Shown here in pieces: positions 1 to 12,830 of a stretch of DNA of 64,000 nt. The notes under the pieces were generated by a model. It had not been told where the DNA came from and ran no database searches. It worked only from the letters and a program-made list of their open reading frames with translations. A program made the position numbers and the translations under genes. The stretch comes from Phlebiopsis flavidoalba (Eukaryota > Basidiomycota > Agaricomycetes > Polyporales > Phanerochaetaceae). Each line of letters opens with the position of its first letter. Positions within the stretch are counted from its first letter, which is position 1. The stretch is taken from assembly GCA_035772785.1 (NCBI GenBank), contig JAOCPU010000009.1, positions 558,001 through 622,000 on the forward strand, in the 5' to 3' direction.

Positions 1-2300
1 TGTGACCGGAAACCGTAGTGCATACTGGACGGGTCCGGCTGATCTCGAAGCAGGGGAGGCCGTATTGACTGAAGGCCATAGTAGAGCGATAACCTTTCGG
101 GAGCCTTGAGGACGTCACTGAGTCCGGTGGTAAGATGATCGTACTGAGGACTGGCCGCCTTCACTACTCGGCATGTATGATGGCATGATACGCCCTTCGA
201 GTGGGCCTCGTAGGATTTGCGAATGGCGTCGCCGGCTGCATCGTCTCCAAAGCAAGAAGGAACCTCCTAGGAGGACGAGTATACCCGCTACACCGCCAAT
301 TGTCGCTCACCCACTATGACCCCTCACATCATCGTGGTTATCACGGTATCCTTTGCCGTTTCCGCCTCCGCCTTTGCTGCCTCCGTCTCCGCCGTGACCA
401 TCGTCTCCATGGTGGCTCATTTCCATACTATAATAGAAGTCAAGGTTGATGTCGCTTCATCACACGCGAGGGGACGTACAAGCCTCCCGACACCACATCG
501 TTATTTTGTAGTGTGGCGGAATTCGTGGTCAGCCTGTACAGCTGATCTGCCGCCATTTTGTTTGCCTGGTTTCTGCATTTTTTGCAGTATAGCGTTGAAC
601 TAGTAGAAGGTATACTGAGCCATCTTCGTCGTCTCAGCTACGCGTGTCTGACCTGAACATTGATGTAGCTCTGGATAAAATTCGACAAAGCGACATTATC
701 CGTGGTTTGTTCGCGAGCTATGGATAGAGCCCGTACGAAGAGTGCTAAAAATGAAAGAATTAGTCTAACTAACATATTGGTGTGTGAACGTCAGATGCTT
801 AGTTAACCTTTCAAAGGATGCACTTGGGAGAGGCCATGATAAGAGAACATGATCTTGACTATGTTGAAACTACGCACTTTCCTTTTGGACGCCGCTCGTA
901 CTCGTCCAATGAGGGAATGTCACAGCTTGAGATACTACAGATTCCAATCTTAGTTGTTGATCAGTTTGTAGTTGCAGAGAGCACGTGCGAGGAAAATCAC
1001 CTCGTGCTTGACATAGAATCATTCGTTAGAGAGGCGAGCAAGGCCTTCGATAAATAAACCCGAGTTAGATGAAAGTATCGGGTGCAACTCAATATTGCAA
1101 CTCGACAATGTGATGGAGTTTCCGTACTATGGTCCCATTGTACAGCTGATTGTATATAAACGAAGAAGTCGTTTTAGCCGCGTTGCCGAATGTTGTATTC
1201 TTCGTCTCTCCGTAGAGTAAGGCCGACAAGCTTTGGCACGATTAGCCTTTGTAGAGTTGGAATGTAGTCTTTGCTCACGTTAGAAAGGTCCTACAAGGAC
1301 GGCAATGATGAATGAGATCATCGTGTAGAATGGAGAATAAAGGTATCTTACCCTGCGCTGGATCTTGCCCGTCACGTTGGTATCGTCCACATTGTGACCA
1401 GAGCGCTACGGGCTCGTTCTAATCGCATCATGTATACAAACTGCCTGATTTACGTACCAAGAAGATTTCCGCCGGCTGTCGATGCTGTTGTGGATACGTT
1501 CACGATGATGTCGCGATCAGAGGAGTATAATGCCTTACCACCGTTGCAGAAAGGGTGCAATTGGCACTGTTCTTGTCTGGCTACGGACCACAACTGCAGC
1601 CTCCGCCGGTTTTGACAACATACATGTTCAGCGTTTCCCACACTTGGACCGTGCGTTCATAGTACTTCGTATCGTTGTACGCCCGCCAGGCGTGATAGAC
1701 TGCTATCCCTAATAGTCTTCTGACTGTTTAGTATAGGGTACACACAAGCATAAACACAACCTACCCAAGGTTCTCATTATCCCCCTGAGTCTAGTTGGTA
1801 CTAAATGATTTATGCCGAATTCATGGGAATGAATTATTCTCACAATATAAGTCAGTGGTCCTGGCTGAACACTGTATCGAGGCTTTGGTTTACATGGTCC
1901 TGAAACCTTGGTGGTATGGTTTATCTGATCCGTTGAAGCAATCGTAGAGAGCATGACATAAGACCCTGGCATGCCCAACTCTGTAAAATACGTTAACTAG
2001 TTGCTAGATACTGGTCGAGAGAACTAACCATCAACCAAGCCAGTCGTGGGATTAACTTTATCCAACAGCTGTTTAATAGACTGATGGGTCAAGAAATGCC
2101 CTGAATGGTTGGGGGGGGCAGAAAGACCGGTATTCTGCAATGGTTCCATAAGCCTATGCTCTCAAGCTCAGCCACGCGAGAGAAAAGGAATACTCAACTC
2201 GCCAGGAACTAGGAATGGTCAGACTAGGGGGTCCAGCCCTAACTTCAAGGGAAAGCAGGACGGCGACCCATGCGCACGTCCATCGTAAGCCGAAGAGCAT
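1..2300 (-). CDS. GH76-like membrane-anchored glycosidase, copy 1 (3' end probably cut by window edge)
   Basis: First of four tandem relatives of fungal GH76 proteins (alpha-1,6-mannanase/Dfg5-Dcw1 type, which act on cell-wall mannan or GPI-linked glycan outside the cell). The ATG at 2300 opens a classic signal peptide (MLFGLRWTCAWVAVLLSLEV) and exon 1 ends in a PSSWR motif shared in form by the other copies (PVSWR, PESWQ, PDSWQ). Further exons read LLDKVNPTTGLVDG near 2070, TIASTDQINHTTK near 1950, LNMYVV near 1640, and YINVQ before a donor at about 652. A Gly-rich linker (about 310-400) leads into a membrane span with a basic stop-transfer (GGVAGILVLLGG...WRRCSRRR, 205-297). A cytosolic tail seems to run to or past base 1. 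Several frame breaks are present. The family call rests on the order of motifs shared by all four copies; catalytic acids were not pinned down. Confidence 0.7.
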
Positions 2301-3329
2301 ACTAAACGCCTGCGTAGTTGGTCGAGAGAAGGGACCGTGGCTACAACTCGGAGACTGTTATCTATATGGTTGCGCACATGAAGGGCGATGCCTCGCACTG
2401 CGCCGAGCCTGCATCATATGGACCGTTACGATGCTAGCAGATGGTACCTTGGTCGGCATTTTGACCTGGCCTGCGATGGGAGCAAACTTGAACGTCGCGC
2501 TTTCGGATTCAGATGCGCGCGATGAGCGCTATTCGGCAACGGCCGGTTGCGCCACGACGACTCCCCTCGAGCGGCTACTACGGCCTCATCCCAGCGTTGC
2601 TCCTTGTCCTTCGCCGTTTTTCCGCCTCGCGTGTTGAGAGAACATGCGATATTACTACCCGTAAACCACCAGTATTCAATGGCCACGACAATGAATACCG
2701 ATCGTGATATCAGCCTGAGATGTCGTCGCCCAGTGGCGATTACATCTATATCATATTAGATCGTAGTACGTCGTTGCAAAGTGATGGTGGCAGAAAAGAT
2801 AGAGTTACGTGGTGTCAAGTGTGGCTAGAGATACCAGTTGGTGTGTCATGAATCGTGGTGGTCGAGTCTCGATATCTCTGGAAGTCCGCGAGCCTAAACT
2901 TGTAGTCTATTAGATGTTTTCTGGCAAATGCGCGGCTCTTACCAAGTTCTGAGCTTGTCTTGGGTGCAGTGGATGGATTAAAATGGCTCATGCCATGAGG
3001 TAACAATAACACAAATCATTCAGTGGTGACCTTCAATCTCACAGCCGGCCGGCTAGTGGTGCACATTGATACCAAGAATAATGGCGAAGTACGCATACAG
3101 ATACAATGATAGAAGTTTAAAATTCCATGTAGTTCTATTAAGCATTACACGCAAGCAATCTTTCTATTCTCCGAGTCGTCATTACGTTGCACTGTGGGAC
3201 CCACGCGATCGAGTACTAGGAAAAGCTGTGTGCAACACTGATCGATCCAAAGTTGAGATATGCCTGTGGCTTGTACGCCGATATGCGTGTGAGTGTTTCG
3301 ACGTGCGAAAGCGTTGCTTTTTATATTTG
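2301..3329. other. intergenic region between GH76 copies 1 and 2
   Basis: About 1 kb between the start of copy 1 and the end of copy 2. It should hold the promoter of copy 1 and the terminator of copy 2. The short open frames here on both strands have no recognisable domains and no splice-linked continuation. Nothing else is visible. Confidence 0.4.
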
Positions 3330-5701
3330 AGAGTGTGTCGACAAGTCGGGGCCAGAATATGGAGAACCTCGTTCAGGGCAACTTCGCTCCCCGACCCGAG
3401 GCCTACGCATGACCCCGTCGTTTCTGCGCTGTAGAGAAGCGCTGCGCATTCTCCTGAGGAAAAATGGCGATAACCAGCCCTATCAAGACTGCAAAACTCC
3501 CTAGAATTCCTCCCAAGAGGGCACCTATGTTGAGAGACTTCTTGACTGCGTCTGCCTGATTGCTGGTCCCAGTGTCAGTCGCGAAGGCCACAGTTAAGAC
3601 GGAACTTGAATCTCTGACAGATGAAATCATATGTTTGAGTAGCTGGACATTCATCAGGGCGTGTGAAATATCGAAACTCACATGGTAGGTGGTCTAGATG
3701 AAGCTCCCGGCAACGATCTTGTTTATCTGGAAACCGATCGCGGCACGAAAGACTTCCAAAGCATCCAACTGCCCCCACGGTAAGAGCTTGTGCAAAAGCG
3801 CGGACCTAGCCAGCTTGGGAATATTGGTCGCTATTTGGGATGGTGGCAAAGTCATAACAAGGCGTTAAACTTGGATAGCAATGAATACTTGTGACAAGAG
3901 GGTCATCAAACGTCGCAAACTCACTTGCACATTGATGTATCCTTCTATAAAACGCTCTTGTGTCGGGGAGTGATGCTTCGTATGCTCGTAATATGACCAT
4001 GCCGCATATAGACCACGAATGAAAAAGGCTATGACGATACGGTCAGCATTCAATCTATGATCTATTCACCCCCAGAGTCGCGGCCATAAATCGTACCCTT
4101 GAATGTGTGCCCAAAAGTTCGGGGTGCTCTCCATAGTTAAATTACCGCCCGAGTCTATACTTGATCTAATTACTCTCGGAAAGACACCTAGCAACCTGGA
4201 ATCGCACCTCAATGTTGATACCATTGGAAGAGTTTATCCACTTGGGAAACGGCGTGGCACTTGCAATTAGGTACTCCAATCTGCACCGAGACCATCAGCG
4301 TATCTATGGTCAGCACTGTGATGACAAAGGAATACTGCATACCGTGGCTCCCACTCGGACTTGTATCTTGCAAGACTACTCAAAGCTTCCAGAACTTTGC
4401 CGGAATTGTAGGATACTTGCAGTGTTGTGCGGGTGCAGTCAGACAGACGAATCCCATCAAGAATGATATTTCCGTCGAAGAGATGGTTCCAAATAAATGT
4501 CGCAGAAAGGTTTTGCTGCATATGAATATTTTTCATTTGACGTGAGCCCAAATATGATGAGAGGATAATCTAGGTGGGCTTCGAGACGTCATCTATCGAT
4601 TTAATTTACGATGCTTACGTTAAGAATGTGCTGACATTGTAGAGTGAGTACGAGTTCCTAAGCTAACACGTTTAGTATTACATACCCGACCGTCTCTGTA
4701 TTGACGATAGTTGCAGTCTGGTTGTTACCCGAGACCTGTGATGGGTGATAGATAATGTTATATGAAAGTCTGCTTTCCTGACCCCAAAATTATTGGCGTA
4801 CCAAGAACACAGCGCCAGCGGTTGTACCTACAATGTAATGCGATGGGTTTTCGAAGGTTGAATATAAAAGCGTCGAACGTACTTCTGTTACATTCAGGAG
4901 AAAAACTTTTACTTGTCTCGTCGGATGTAACCCAGCATTTGCATCGTCGGGCGAGACAACGTATACGTTTAACATGTTCCAGCTATTTATAGCAAGACTC
5001 AACGCTCGGGAATCGTTGTATACGATCGCTGCATTTGCCGCAGCCACTCCCCAAAGACTGGGAGCAGGGTAGGTTAGTGAGGGGTTGATTTAGAGAAAAG
5101 AGCAAAATAACTGACGCAAGATCCACATTGAACTCCTAGATATCGGTTAGCCAGAAGTGTATAGCGTTACTGATTTACTCATCTAACCCTGCAGAATGTC
5201 GGGTTAGGTCCTTGACTCTTCACGGATTGAGGGACTTTACCCTGAATATAGTCGCGAACTTCTTTCAGCCATGACCGTAGCCAGGCTATCAACAACAACG
5301 ACCTTCCGATAGATTTCGCTTTGGTTTACGTGGTCCGTGAGGGTCAGCGAGCTCAGCAGACTGCCTGTATCTGTGATCCCAAGGGCTAGAGAAACAGGAA
5401 TCAGCCGCTTGTGACAATAAGCCCTCACTCGAGTCGGAACAATTACAATCCACAATGCCATCGGTTGCGTTAAATTTCAACAAGGAGCTGATTACTGGCC
5501 TTGCCACATCTTGTCTTTGGGTCAAAGTCCAGTTCAAAGTGGGCTTCTACTCAACTCAGTGTTGCTAGTCACGGTGCGTGGTATGAGGAAAGTGCTCACC
5601 CTCCATGAGACAGGGATTGAAGGATTGGCATAGACAGAAGAGCAGTGAAAGTGGACCAAAATGATCGCAAAAATTAGATGAACGAAAGGCATTGAATCCA
5701 T
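3330..5701 (-). CDS. GH76-like membrane-anchored glycosidase, copy 2
   Basis: Second copy of the tandem GH76-like family. The start at 5701 (alternatives 5713 and 5692) gives a signal peptide (MDSMPFVHLIFAIILVHFHC) and exon 1 ends in PVSWR. Later segments in order are LTDHVNQ with VVVDSLATV (about 5300), a WGVAAANAAIVYNDS block with the SPDDANAGLHPTR motif (about 4900-5040), the block containing WNHLFDGNIILDGIRLSDC (about 4400-4500), FIRGLYAAWSYYEH (about 4000), and FIEGYINVQ just before a GTGAGT donor (about 3930). The C-terminus has a membrane span NIGALLGGILGSFAVLIGLV (3455-3550) and a basic tail ending near 3330. These match the family's order: N-terminal Trp-rich helices, GGVF-type core, YNSG segment, WGQLAAL-type end. 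The product is probably a cell-surface glycan-processing enzyme anchored by its own membrane span. The 3' end is approximate. Confidence 0.75.
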
Positions 5702-5713
5702 ATCAAGGAACAT

Positions 5714-7789
5714 GTTAACACGGGGGGAGAAGGAAAGGGGGGCGTCTTCTTTAATACCTCATTGTGCCAGATAGGCTCGGGTTATGAAGTACTGCACCTT
5801 GACACTGCCTTGACACTGAAATCCTATGCAACAACAAGCTACTAATCGTGGTATTCTTCCTGATCACAGGGATGATCATGTTATCATGCGAGGAATTGCG
5901 CCCGTAATAATCACAGAGCCACCTAAATCACAGCGACTTGATGTGTGCCTCACTTCTGACAGATTCATGATTAAATTGACGATGTGTTGCATAGGTGGGG
6001 AGCATGAGTCTTGGTGAGGAGTTCATGTACGCTTTTTAGAGCCAGGCAAGGTAGTCAAGCCGTTTCCTACTCGAGGTTTACTACTTCGCCGGTCACCGTG
6101 TGCTGTGCTGTGTGCAAGGATCAATATAAATCATCATGCTATTCATGGTAGGGAGCATGCCTAACATGAGGGGTCTCGAGCTCATCTCTGCGTAACGCGG
6201 GACACCAGCCTCTAAGGAGCTGGGCTGGGCTGTGGGCCGGACGTCGTACTAGATGCTATGTGTGATGAACATCGACACGATGACGTGCATTGGTTGACAT
6301 CTATAGGTGAGTATGAAAGTTTGGGAGGCTGAGTTCGCTCAGCGGGAGTTTAAAAGTGAGGAAGACTGATGGCCGTCTAGTATGTACGCAATGTAAAGGC
6401 CTGACTAGACGTACTACGCATCCAAAAACCGTGCCCGGATTCCGAGCTCAGGTACGGCTGAGCACCTGTGAAATATTTCGCGTGTTTCGCACACGCTTTC
6501 GTCAGGTAGGCGAGGTACGTTGGTAATGCATCGTTGGAGTGGCAGAATGCGCTGCCTAAAGCTGTGTGAGATGCAAAAAAATAATGGTGTGTAAGATCTG
6601 AGAGGCGTAAATGGATACCGTCTGCTCCTTTCGGAGAGTGTTTGTGGCGGAAGCTGGGGGTGGGCCGCCATAAACTGTCGCTGAGTCAACTCATTAGCAT
6701 CATTTATGGATCTGGTCTATGTGCTAGGAAAAGACTTACACAGAAGAAGTAGTGCTGAGGGAGGCAGGGAGTAAGAGTTGATTTTGATCATGAACCCGGT
6801 CGTGTGGTACACGACGTCGTTTGGGACTGCCCGGCATGAGCACGCTGCGGAACTCCCTGCGGGACTGGGGTCTCTTATCATTCTTTATGATGTTGTCGAA
6901 TCCTTACTGCTAAACTCGGTGGCAGAGAGCTTCATATGGGCTGGAGCTTGTTTGACGGGACGCTTGCCGACAAAGAGCAGGATGAGGACGATCCTAGCTT
7001 CATTTTAATTACGTATTTATTCGAGGTGGACATGTACTCCGCTAAAATCGCGCGGAACGGATATCGTGACACAAGTGCGAGCGTTGAGTGACAGCTCACC
7101 CGCGTAGGGCCGTCATGATAAATTCATCCACGGTTTGCGCAGTGGAGGCGTTGAATGCGGTCTTCGTCGTTCGAGCATTTCGAGATGGAGGGGAGGGGGA
7201 ACAGCAGCGCGCCGCGGCATCCGGCCGGAATTCTCGGAGTGTGCGGGGCACAAGCGCTGCGACAAGGCACGACGGAGGGGCCTTTGAGCTAAGACCGGGG
7301 GATGGTGATGGTCGAAGTGGAAGCTTGACGGAGGGTGCGGAGCGCAAGCCTTCCCACCAAGCAAGTCGGTGCTCAGCGCTCAGAGCGCGGATCAGACTCT
7401 TCGCACACTCGGAGCGCTCATCGGACCTTCGTGAACCTTGCAATGCCGCGGACTCGGAGCACCTTGACCTCGTCAATTCTTTGCTCATCGTGCAAGAGAC
7501 TCGGACGCGAGTGCATTAGAATGTCAGAATTATGTAAGTATACAAAGTCTCACGCATGGACTGCAACTTTACAGTTTCTACTCTCATCGCAAGCGATTAC
7601 ACCAGCCTGAGCCCTTCTCTGCCAGTCTCACACGGCAGCCGCGTTGGTTCCCTCAACCTGGCTAGACTTTAGAAGGTTCTTGCTTATCTTTTACTTCGAC
7701 ATCTCGAGTCGAGGACCATAGTTGATTTGATGTGCACACACAACAGTCAATTTAAGCTTTAGGTTTATCAACAGTGTGCTGACGTGTAA
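5714..7789. other. intergenic region between GH76 copies 2 and 3
   Basis: About 2 kb with no gene I recognise. It contains a GC-rich patch (7090-7500) open in several frames on both strands, which is typical of composition rather than coding. No GH76 motif, signal peptide or transposon end was found. It should include the promoter of copy 2 and the terminator of copy 3. Confidence 0.4.
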
Positions 7790-10538
7790 CATACCTCAAG
7801 GCTCATATTGTGGTGGTGGGTCATCTTCAGAGATTCTTCTTGAGGAGAATTGGGCGAGAAAACTGCTGCGTTGATGTGGTATGTCATTCACGAGGTACTA
7901 GTGTCAGAGTTTGCTGCCTGATCTCCATGACCATCTGACCATTATAATTCGTATCGCAGAAGCAGTGCTAGTCAGCAGCACGTAGGTTCTGGACGATGAA
8001 TGCTACGCACAAGGCTGCGATGCTTCCGTCATCTGCCGACTCTGTGCGGAGCCTGTTACTGGTTGCGGGCTCAAATTGGACCCCATGCGACTGTGGCGCT
8101 GCTCTCCACGTCGCGCAGGAGTACCAGTACTAGCCGACCTGGTTGCTGATGACATGGTGGCTTCGTATAAGTGCGAGATAAGTGGCACCGGAATTTGTCT
8201 AGCTTCATTAGACCTTGCATGATTTCTCTCACACCTCTTCCTGTGACGGCAGTGTAAATACAAGGCTGCTATGAGAAGAGCTATCAAGACATCAGTGCCA
8301 ATGATACTCCCGTATATGATTTTGTTCCCGTGTATCCGTGTGCGAGGGTAGACTTGGATGAAAGGAATGGGGCGTCAAAGTCGGAGTGTCGGACAGAGTG
8401 CTATGAGCTGATCCGAGCGGACTCAGTGAACTGCTGGCAGCAGGGATACCGGACCTATTATGCCAGGTTTTCGGGTGACGATAGAAATCCACTGGTGTTG
8501 GACTCACTGTGTTAATGGGTTCAGACAGAGCTGCGAGTGCAAATGCTACCTCTGCTTTTAAGACTTCGAGTGCGTTGACCTGTCCCCAAGGTAGTACTAT
8601 GCCAACCGGTGGACCTAGCCAGTCAGACGAGACGAGTAGTTGTCAGTTTCCGGGCGTCCTTGCCCTGTCTTGTAACGTATTTAGCTTCATCATTAAAACT
8701 AGGTTGAGGAAATAATTCAAATATCGTCATCAAACTGACAAACCTGCACATTGATGTACGCTTCAATATAATTTGCCAGACTGGCGCTAGCTGTGTGTGC
8801 TATTCCACGACACAAAAAGTCCTCTTATAAGATATGCTTGTGCTTGTAAATCACATGATACTAAGGATAGTGAATCTAACGACTCACATTTGGAGTCCAT
8901 GCCCAAACCCCGGTTTGGTGACATGAGATTCATCTCCCTGGTCTGTGCAGTTCCATCATCATGATGGATATGTACATATCGAGCGAGCGACTAGACGGCG
9001 CACCTTCCGTATTGACCCCATAGCTAGACGTCCAGGAGGGAAACGCCACGGCAGTAGCGATCAAGCTTTGGGCTCTACATGTCAGATACATTCATGGACA
9101 TGAGCGCGTATTAACCGTATAGCTTAGAATAGTCCGTCAGTCGGCGCACCGTGAGTTCCCAAGTGGAGTTCCATTGTTGCAATGGTCACTCATGGCCTCG
9201 ATGAATTTTGCCTGAGTTGTTATGATAGTAGAAATTTATTTGGATAGTTGCAAGTGGCCAGATCGATCCGAGTCAAAAACACGATCGTTCCGTTGTAAAG
9301 CTGGTTCCATACAAATTCAGCTGACAAAATTGGCCGCCCAGACGCAAACCCCGAGTGATTTGCGTTAACCTGATAAAGCTTAGAAGAGAGGCTAAATATT
9401 TCGTTCAAATGGGAAAGTGAGAACGTTCGTCTCAATCACAAAGAGCAACAGCTACTACGCACGTTGTATATGTCCTAAACGCAATATTAAAGTGAGCTAG
9501 AGTTTTGAGTATCAAGATATGATCATTTACGCAATGGTCTCAACGTTAATAGTCAAGTCAGTTTGCTCCACTTCCAGAAATCTATCATGCCGTTGTGTTC
9601 ATTAGTCGCAGAAAACTTGTAATCGTACAATTACCCACAAAGAATACTCCTCCAGCAGTCGTAGCTAGAAGCAACGTTAGTAGCAACAGTTCTCAGTATT
9701 ACCACCACACATTACTAACCTCCACGGCATATGGAAGGAATGGGCACTTTCCGTGTAGGATGACTACCACTTGCAGCATCAGCGGGCGTGATGAAGTATG
9801 CACTCATGCTGTCCCAGATTTGGGTCGCGTATGCTAGCGACAAGGAATCTTGATATGTCACAGCCGCATCAAGTACGGCGAGACCCCATGTTCTGTGGCG
9901 CGGCTCAGAATCAGATTCAATGTTGGGTGCTGAGTTCTGAGAACATACAATGAATCTGGGTTGTAACCATAATGCCTGGGTAATAGTGTAGGTCATTTTA
10001 ATGACCTATGCTACACATCATCGTGACATACCCCTAACATGACGTGTGGTGAGTTCGATCCGAGGATTGCCGTTCTAGTGTGAAGGCTACATACGCATCG
10101 ATGGCTGGTAGTAGCGGAGTAAGTACTTTGTCGATGCTGTTGAGCACTGAACTCTTGAAGTTTTCCGTGCCATTGACGCGGTCGGTTGAGACTATTGCGC
10201 AGATAATATTGGCTGTCTGGGCAGGGCTACTCTCGTATTGAGCTTCCATGGCGCCGATGCGGCAGTGTTAAGACCATCTCGTCGACACTCTATGATCACA
10301 TACATCACATACAATCAAGATGTTCCGCTGGTGACTATTGAAGAGCGGTAACAAACTGTCTACCACACCGCGGGCTAACGCTTGTCGTTGTGGCTAGAGA
10401 CAGAGTCGTGGTGGGATCCTGTATCTCTTTGTTAACTCTTCGTGTATTTCGATGTGATTAGAAAATCACTCAGGCCTGCCAGGACTCAGGGACCGCCCAA
10501 AAAACGTACCACTTGGCTTGTAGAGAAATCTCAAACAT
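7790..10538 (-). CDS. GH76-like membrane-anchored glycosidase, copy 3
   Basis: Third tandem copy. The ATG at 10538 reads in frame through MFEISLQAKWYVFWAVPESWQ-type sequence to the conserved exon-1 end (Pro-Glu-Ser-Trp-Gln at about 10476); the following intron appears to start GC rather than GT. Downstream are QTANIICAIVSTDRVNGTENF (about 10140-10220), the core block TYQDSLSLAYATQIWDSM followed by TPADAASGSHPTR (about 9750-9870), and a WNQLYNGTIVF segment (about 9290). YIEAYINVQ lies before a donor at about 8745, and a membrane span IIGTDVLIALLIAALYLHC is followed by a long basic tail (8000-8290). The tail ends with a DDPPPQYEP-like motif at 7800-7830. This is the best preserved core block of the array. 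The role is inferred as extracellular alpha-mannan or GPI-glycan processing. Confidence 0.77.
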
Positions 10539-11344
10539 CGACGAACATGGCGCATAATAGTCCTCATAGCATGCTAATGGGAAAAGGAGTGGTGAACATG
10601 GTGGTCTACAATATAGGCTGTGAGTACGCACGAGCTAAATACGCCTTGTTCACTGCTTTTTACTGATGGAGATCGGGTGTTAATGAAAGGGACTTTATAA
10701 GTCAACATCGGAGGTGGCGCATCCGGTCGCTCTTTTTTATACACTTCACTTCAGTTACCGCTCTACCAAGCCAAACAATCTTGCGTCCATCAACGACACA
10801 CTGCATTATGAGTAATTTTCTGTTTTGAAAACCAGGACGACACGACGGTGTGTTTTATCGAATGCATACATCATGGCTTTGCGTGAACGGCTTAATTTGC
10901 ACTAGCTTATTACCGTCCTTGGTTTCTGTGACATGATGAAGAACCTCATGCGCCAATTATCAGCGCATTGGTGGGTAAGAGCAACAGTGATCTGTAGACA
11001 TGACGTGGGTATTGTGTCACGTTCCGTCTTGTCATGTATGCCACTGTCGATTCGTTCAGCTGTAGGCTTAATTATTGGTTCGCACGGCAAACCTTTCAAA
11101 TTCGAAGCGTCAGAAGACTACCTTGGCATGTGAGGAGGGACGAACACGTACATGTTTAGCTATAATGCATTTCACTTATAACTCAACTTGCATTCGAGAT
11201 CCCTCGGTCAGATGTCCCCACAGACGTGATCATCCATTGTGCCTCACGTCGAAATGATTCTATGGTAGATGAGGTTATTTGTATTTCTCACAGCAGTCTC
11301 GTGTTAAGTCGTATATTTGTAATTTCTCTCACCACTCGTGAAAT
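10539..11344. other. intergenic region between GH76 copy 3 and the NPL4 fragment
   Basis: About 0.8 kb, AT-leaning, without a recognisable gene. It should carry the promoter of copy 3. I compared it by eye with the sequence downstream of the real NPL4 stop (17.5-18.2 kb) and saw no extension of the NPL4 duplication beyond the stop codon region. Confidence 0.4.
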
Positions 11345-12060
11345 CTACAGCCGGTAAGCCACTGATATGTTCGCCCTGCCGCTGATGCGAGTTCTCGGGG
11401 TGTGCAATGGAGGCAGGTCCCCTGTGCTTGGTGTTGCACCGCCAGCATCATTGCGGGCGAACCGTTCGTATAGCTCTAGCGGGATGTTCTTCATCCTTGA
11501 CCGCCGAGAAACCTTGAGACGCAGGTCGCAGTGGTCGAGAGTCGAGCCGCTAAATTAGACGTGTAAGTTCCTTTATAAGAGGGCGAGGTAGCAGTGTACA
11601 CACGAGCCATCTCCCTCGTAAATGTCACCGTGTTCGCCAGTTTTCGGTCGCGCGATGGCGCCGTCCAGGACCGCCCGCTTATCGAACAGGTTCTGGCGAA
11701 GACACAGCGCGCCAGGTATATTTGCCATACTGTTATATGACAACATAATACAGTTCTGCGGTAGGAATGGCTCGGAGCTCACCTGCGAACACCAGCTGGA
11801 CAGTGCCCAGTTAGAAGATGATGCGCCAGTCGCTAAGCCAATTGGCGAGGTCCCCACCGCTTGCTGATTCTTTTCCTCGCCTGGCACATGCCTGGCATCA
11901 TGTTCGGTGCTTGGAGGCAGGAAAGATCCTTCACAACTTTCTCCGTCGAATGGTCCTCGAGGCCCGGTCCTGTTTCGTCAACGTCGCTGCCAATTCGGTT
12001 TAGTCGGCTATGCCCGAGCTATGGAGAGGGGAGAGACCTTCGGGCCTCTAAATGGGAGGA
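11345..12060 (-). pseudogene. duplicated 3' fragment of NPL4
   Basis: This stretch aligns by eye with the 3' end of the complete NPL4 gene at 18.2-18.95 kb on the same strand. Shared pieces include the stop region (CTACAG.CGGTA.GCCAC), the zinc-finger stub (LHCT here, CPHCT in the full gene) and the segment around the string GAGCCATCTCCCTCGTAAA. Both also share TGPGLE followed by EKVVKDLS. The copy differs at many positions, breaks frame several times and has no counterpart of the UBX-like, Cys/His or MPN-like parts of NPL4. It sits between GH76 copies 3 and 4, directly beside a short inverted-repeat element. It is best read as a non-functional segmental duplicate. The upper boundary is approximate because similarity fades between 12000 and 12060. 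Confidence 0.7.
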
Positions 12061-12179
12061 GACGAGACTACATTTTTGAGCTGGAGGGAACGAAAGAGAA
12101 CGGACGAGACGCGGCAAGCGCTCCGACAAGGCAGTTAGGGCGCGTAAGGGCGCGCGGTGAAGGCGCCCGCCTTACCTTA

Positions 12180-12209
12180 GGGCCTGATTGGCAACGCTCG
12201 CCAACAGCG
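12180..12209 (+). repeat. left terminal inverted repeat of the MITE-like element
   Basis: Begins GGGCCTGATTGG right after TTA. Matches the reverse complement of 12802-12830 at 28 of 29 bases. Confidence 0.7.
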
Positions 12210-12801
12210 AAAAACGTTCGCCAAAACCAGCGCTTGAGAGACGGATCAAATGCGTGACATTCAGATGTGGTAGAAAATGTCTCACGCTAGTAGCTTCTCG
12301 GCGTTATCACCAATATGGGACTTATTGTAAGCCCGTAACGAAAATGCTGTAGTCTCATAACGTCCACCAGAGTTGTCATGTAAATGGATACCAAGCTCAA
12401 TCATACTCACGGATTTTAACCTTCCATGTATGAAGATCTCAGTGATGTTTCTGCTTGCGCGGACCCTTTACCCTAATATTTATGTTTCTTGTGATCCAAG
12501 AAGCCATCAAATTGATTCCACTTATACACATAATTAACTCAATAACTCATAAGCAGTTTGGTTTGGATGCTCTACTATACAATCTCTCTCCTGTGATACC
12601 TTGAATGAATCTAGTGTATAAATAACTGACTAGTACTCAGTCGATGAGCTAAAAACGACTATCTTTGCATAGGATTCACGCCCTTCGTACAGAGCCTCGG
12701 ACAAATCCGCGCTGGCTGATCAGAGCGTCACACAGCCGTCACAGCGCCTACATCATCTGCCGCCCCGGCATCGAGGAAAAACCTCGGACTCTCGCCAATA
12801 A

Positions 12802-12830
12802 CGTTGTTGGCGAGCGTTGCCAATCAGGCC
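12802..12830 (-). repeat. right terminal inverted repeat of the MITE-like element
   Basis: Reverse-complement partner of 12181-12209, followed directly by TTA at 12831-12833. Confidence 0.7.

Larger units (their letters stand above)
12180..12830. mobile_element. non-autonomous inverted-repeat element, PIF/Harbinger-like MITE
   Basis: The ends form an inverted repeat: 29 bases at 12181-12209 match the reverse complement of 12802-12830 with one mismatch (core CTGATTGGCAACGCTCGCC). TTA lies immediately outside both ends (12177-12179 and 12831-12833). A three-base TTA/TWA target duplication and ends beginning GGGCCTG.TTGG are typical of PIF/Harbinger elements, which fits a MITE moved by a transposase encoded elsewhere. 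The 592 bp interior has no transposase-like frame. One end has GGG and the other GG at the tip, probably a one-base error. Confidence 0.6.

Noticed and set aside
3066..3434. Plus-strand 122-codon frame
   Set aside because: Lies over and beside the tail of GH76 copy 2 in antisense and has no recognisable motif.
7088..7519. Overlapping 130-143 codon frames on both strands
   Set aside because: Local GC-rich composition opens frames on both strands. The translations are Arg/Ser/Pro-rich without a domain, and no splice-linked partners were found.
12180..12830. Reading the inverted repeat as a rho-independent terminator or an RNA hairpin gene
   Set aside because: The arms are 592 bp apart and flanked by TTA on both sides, which fits a transposon far better.
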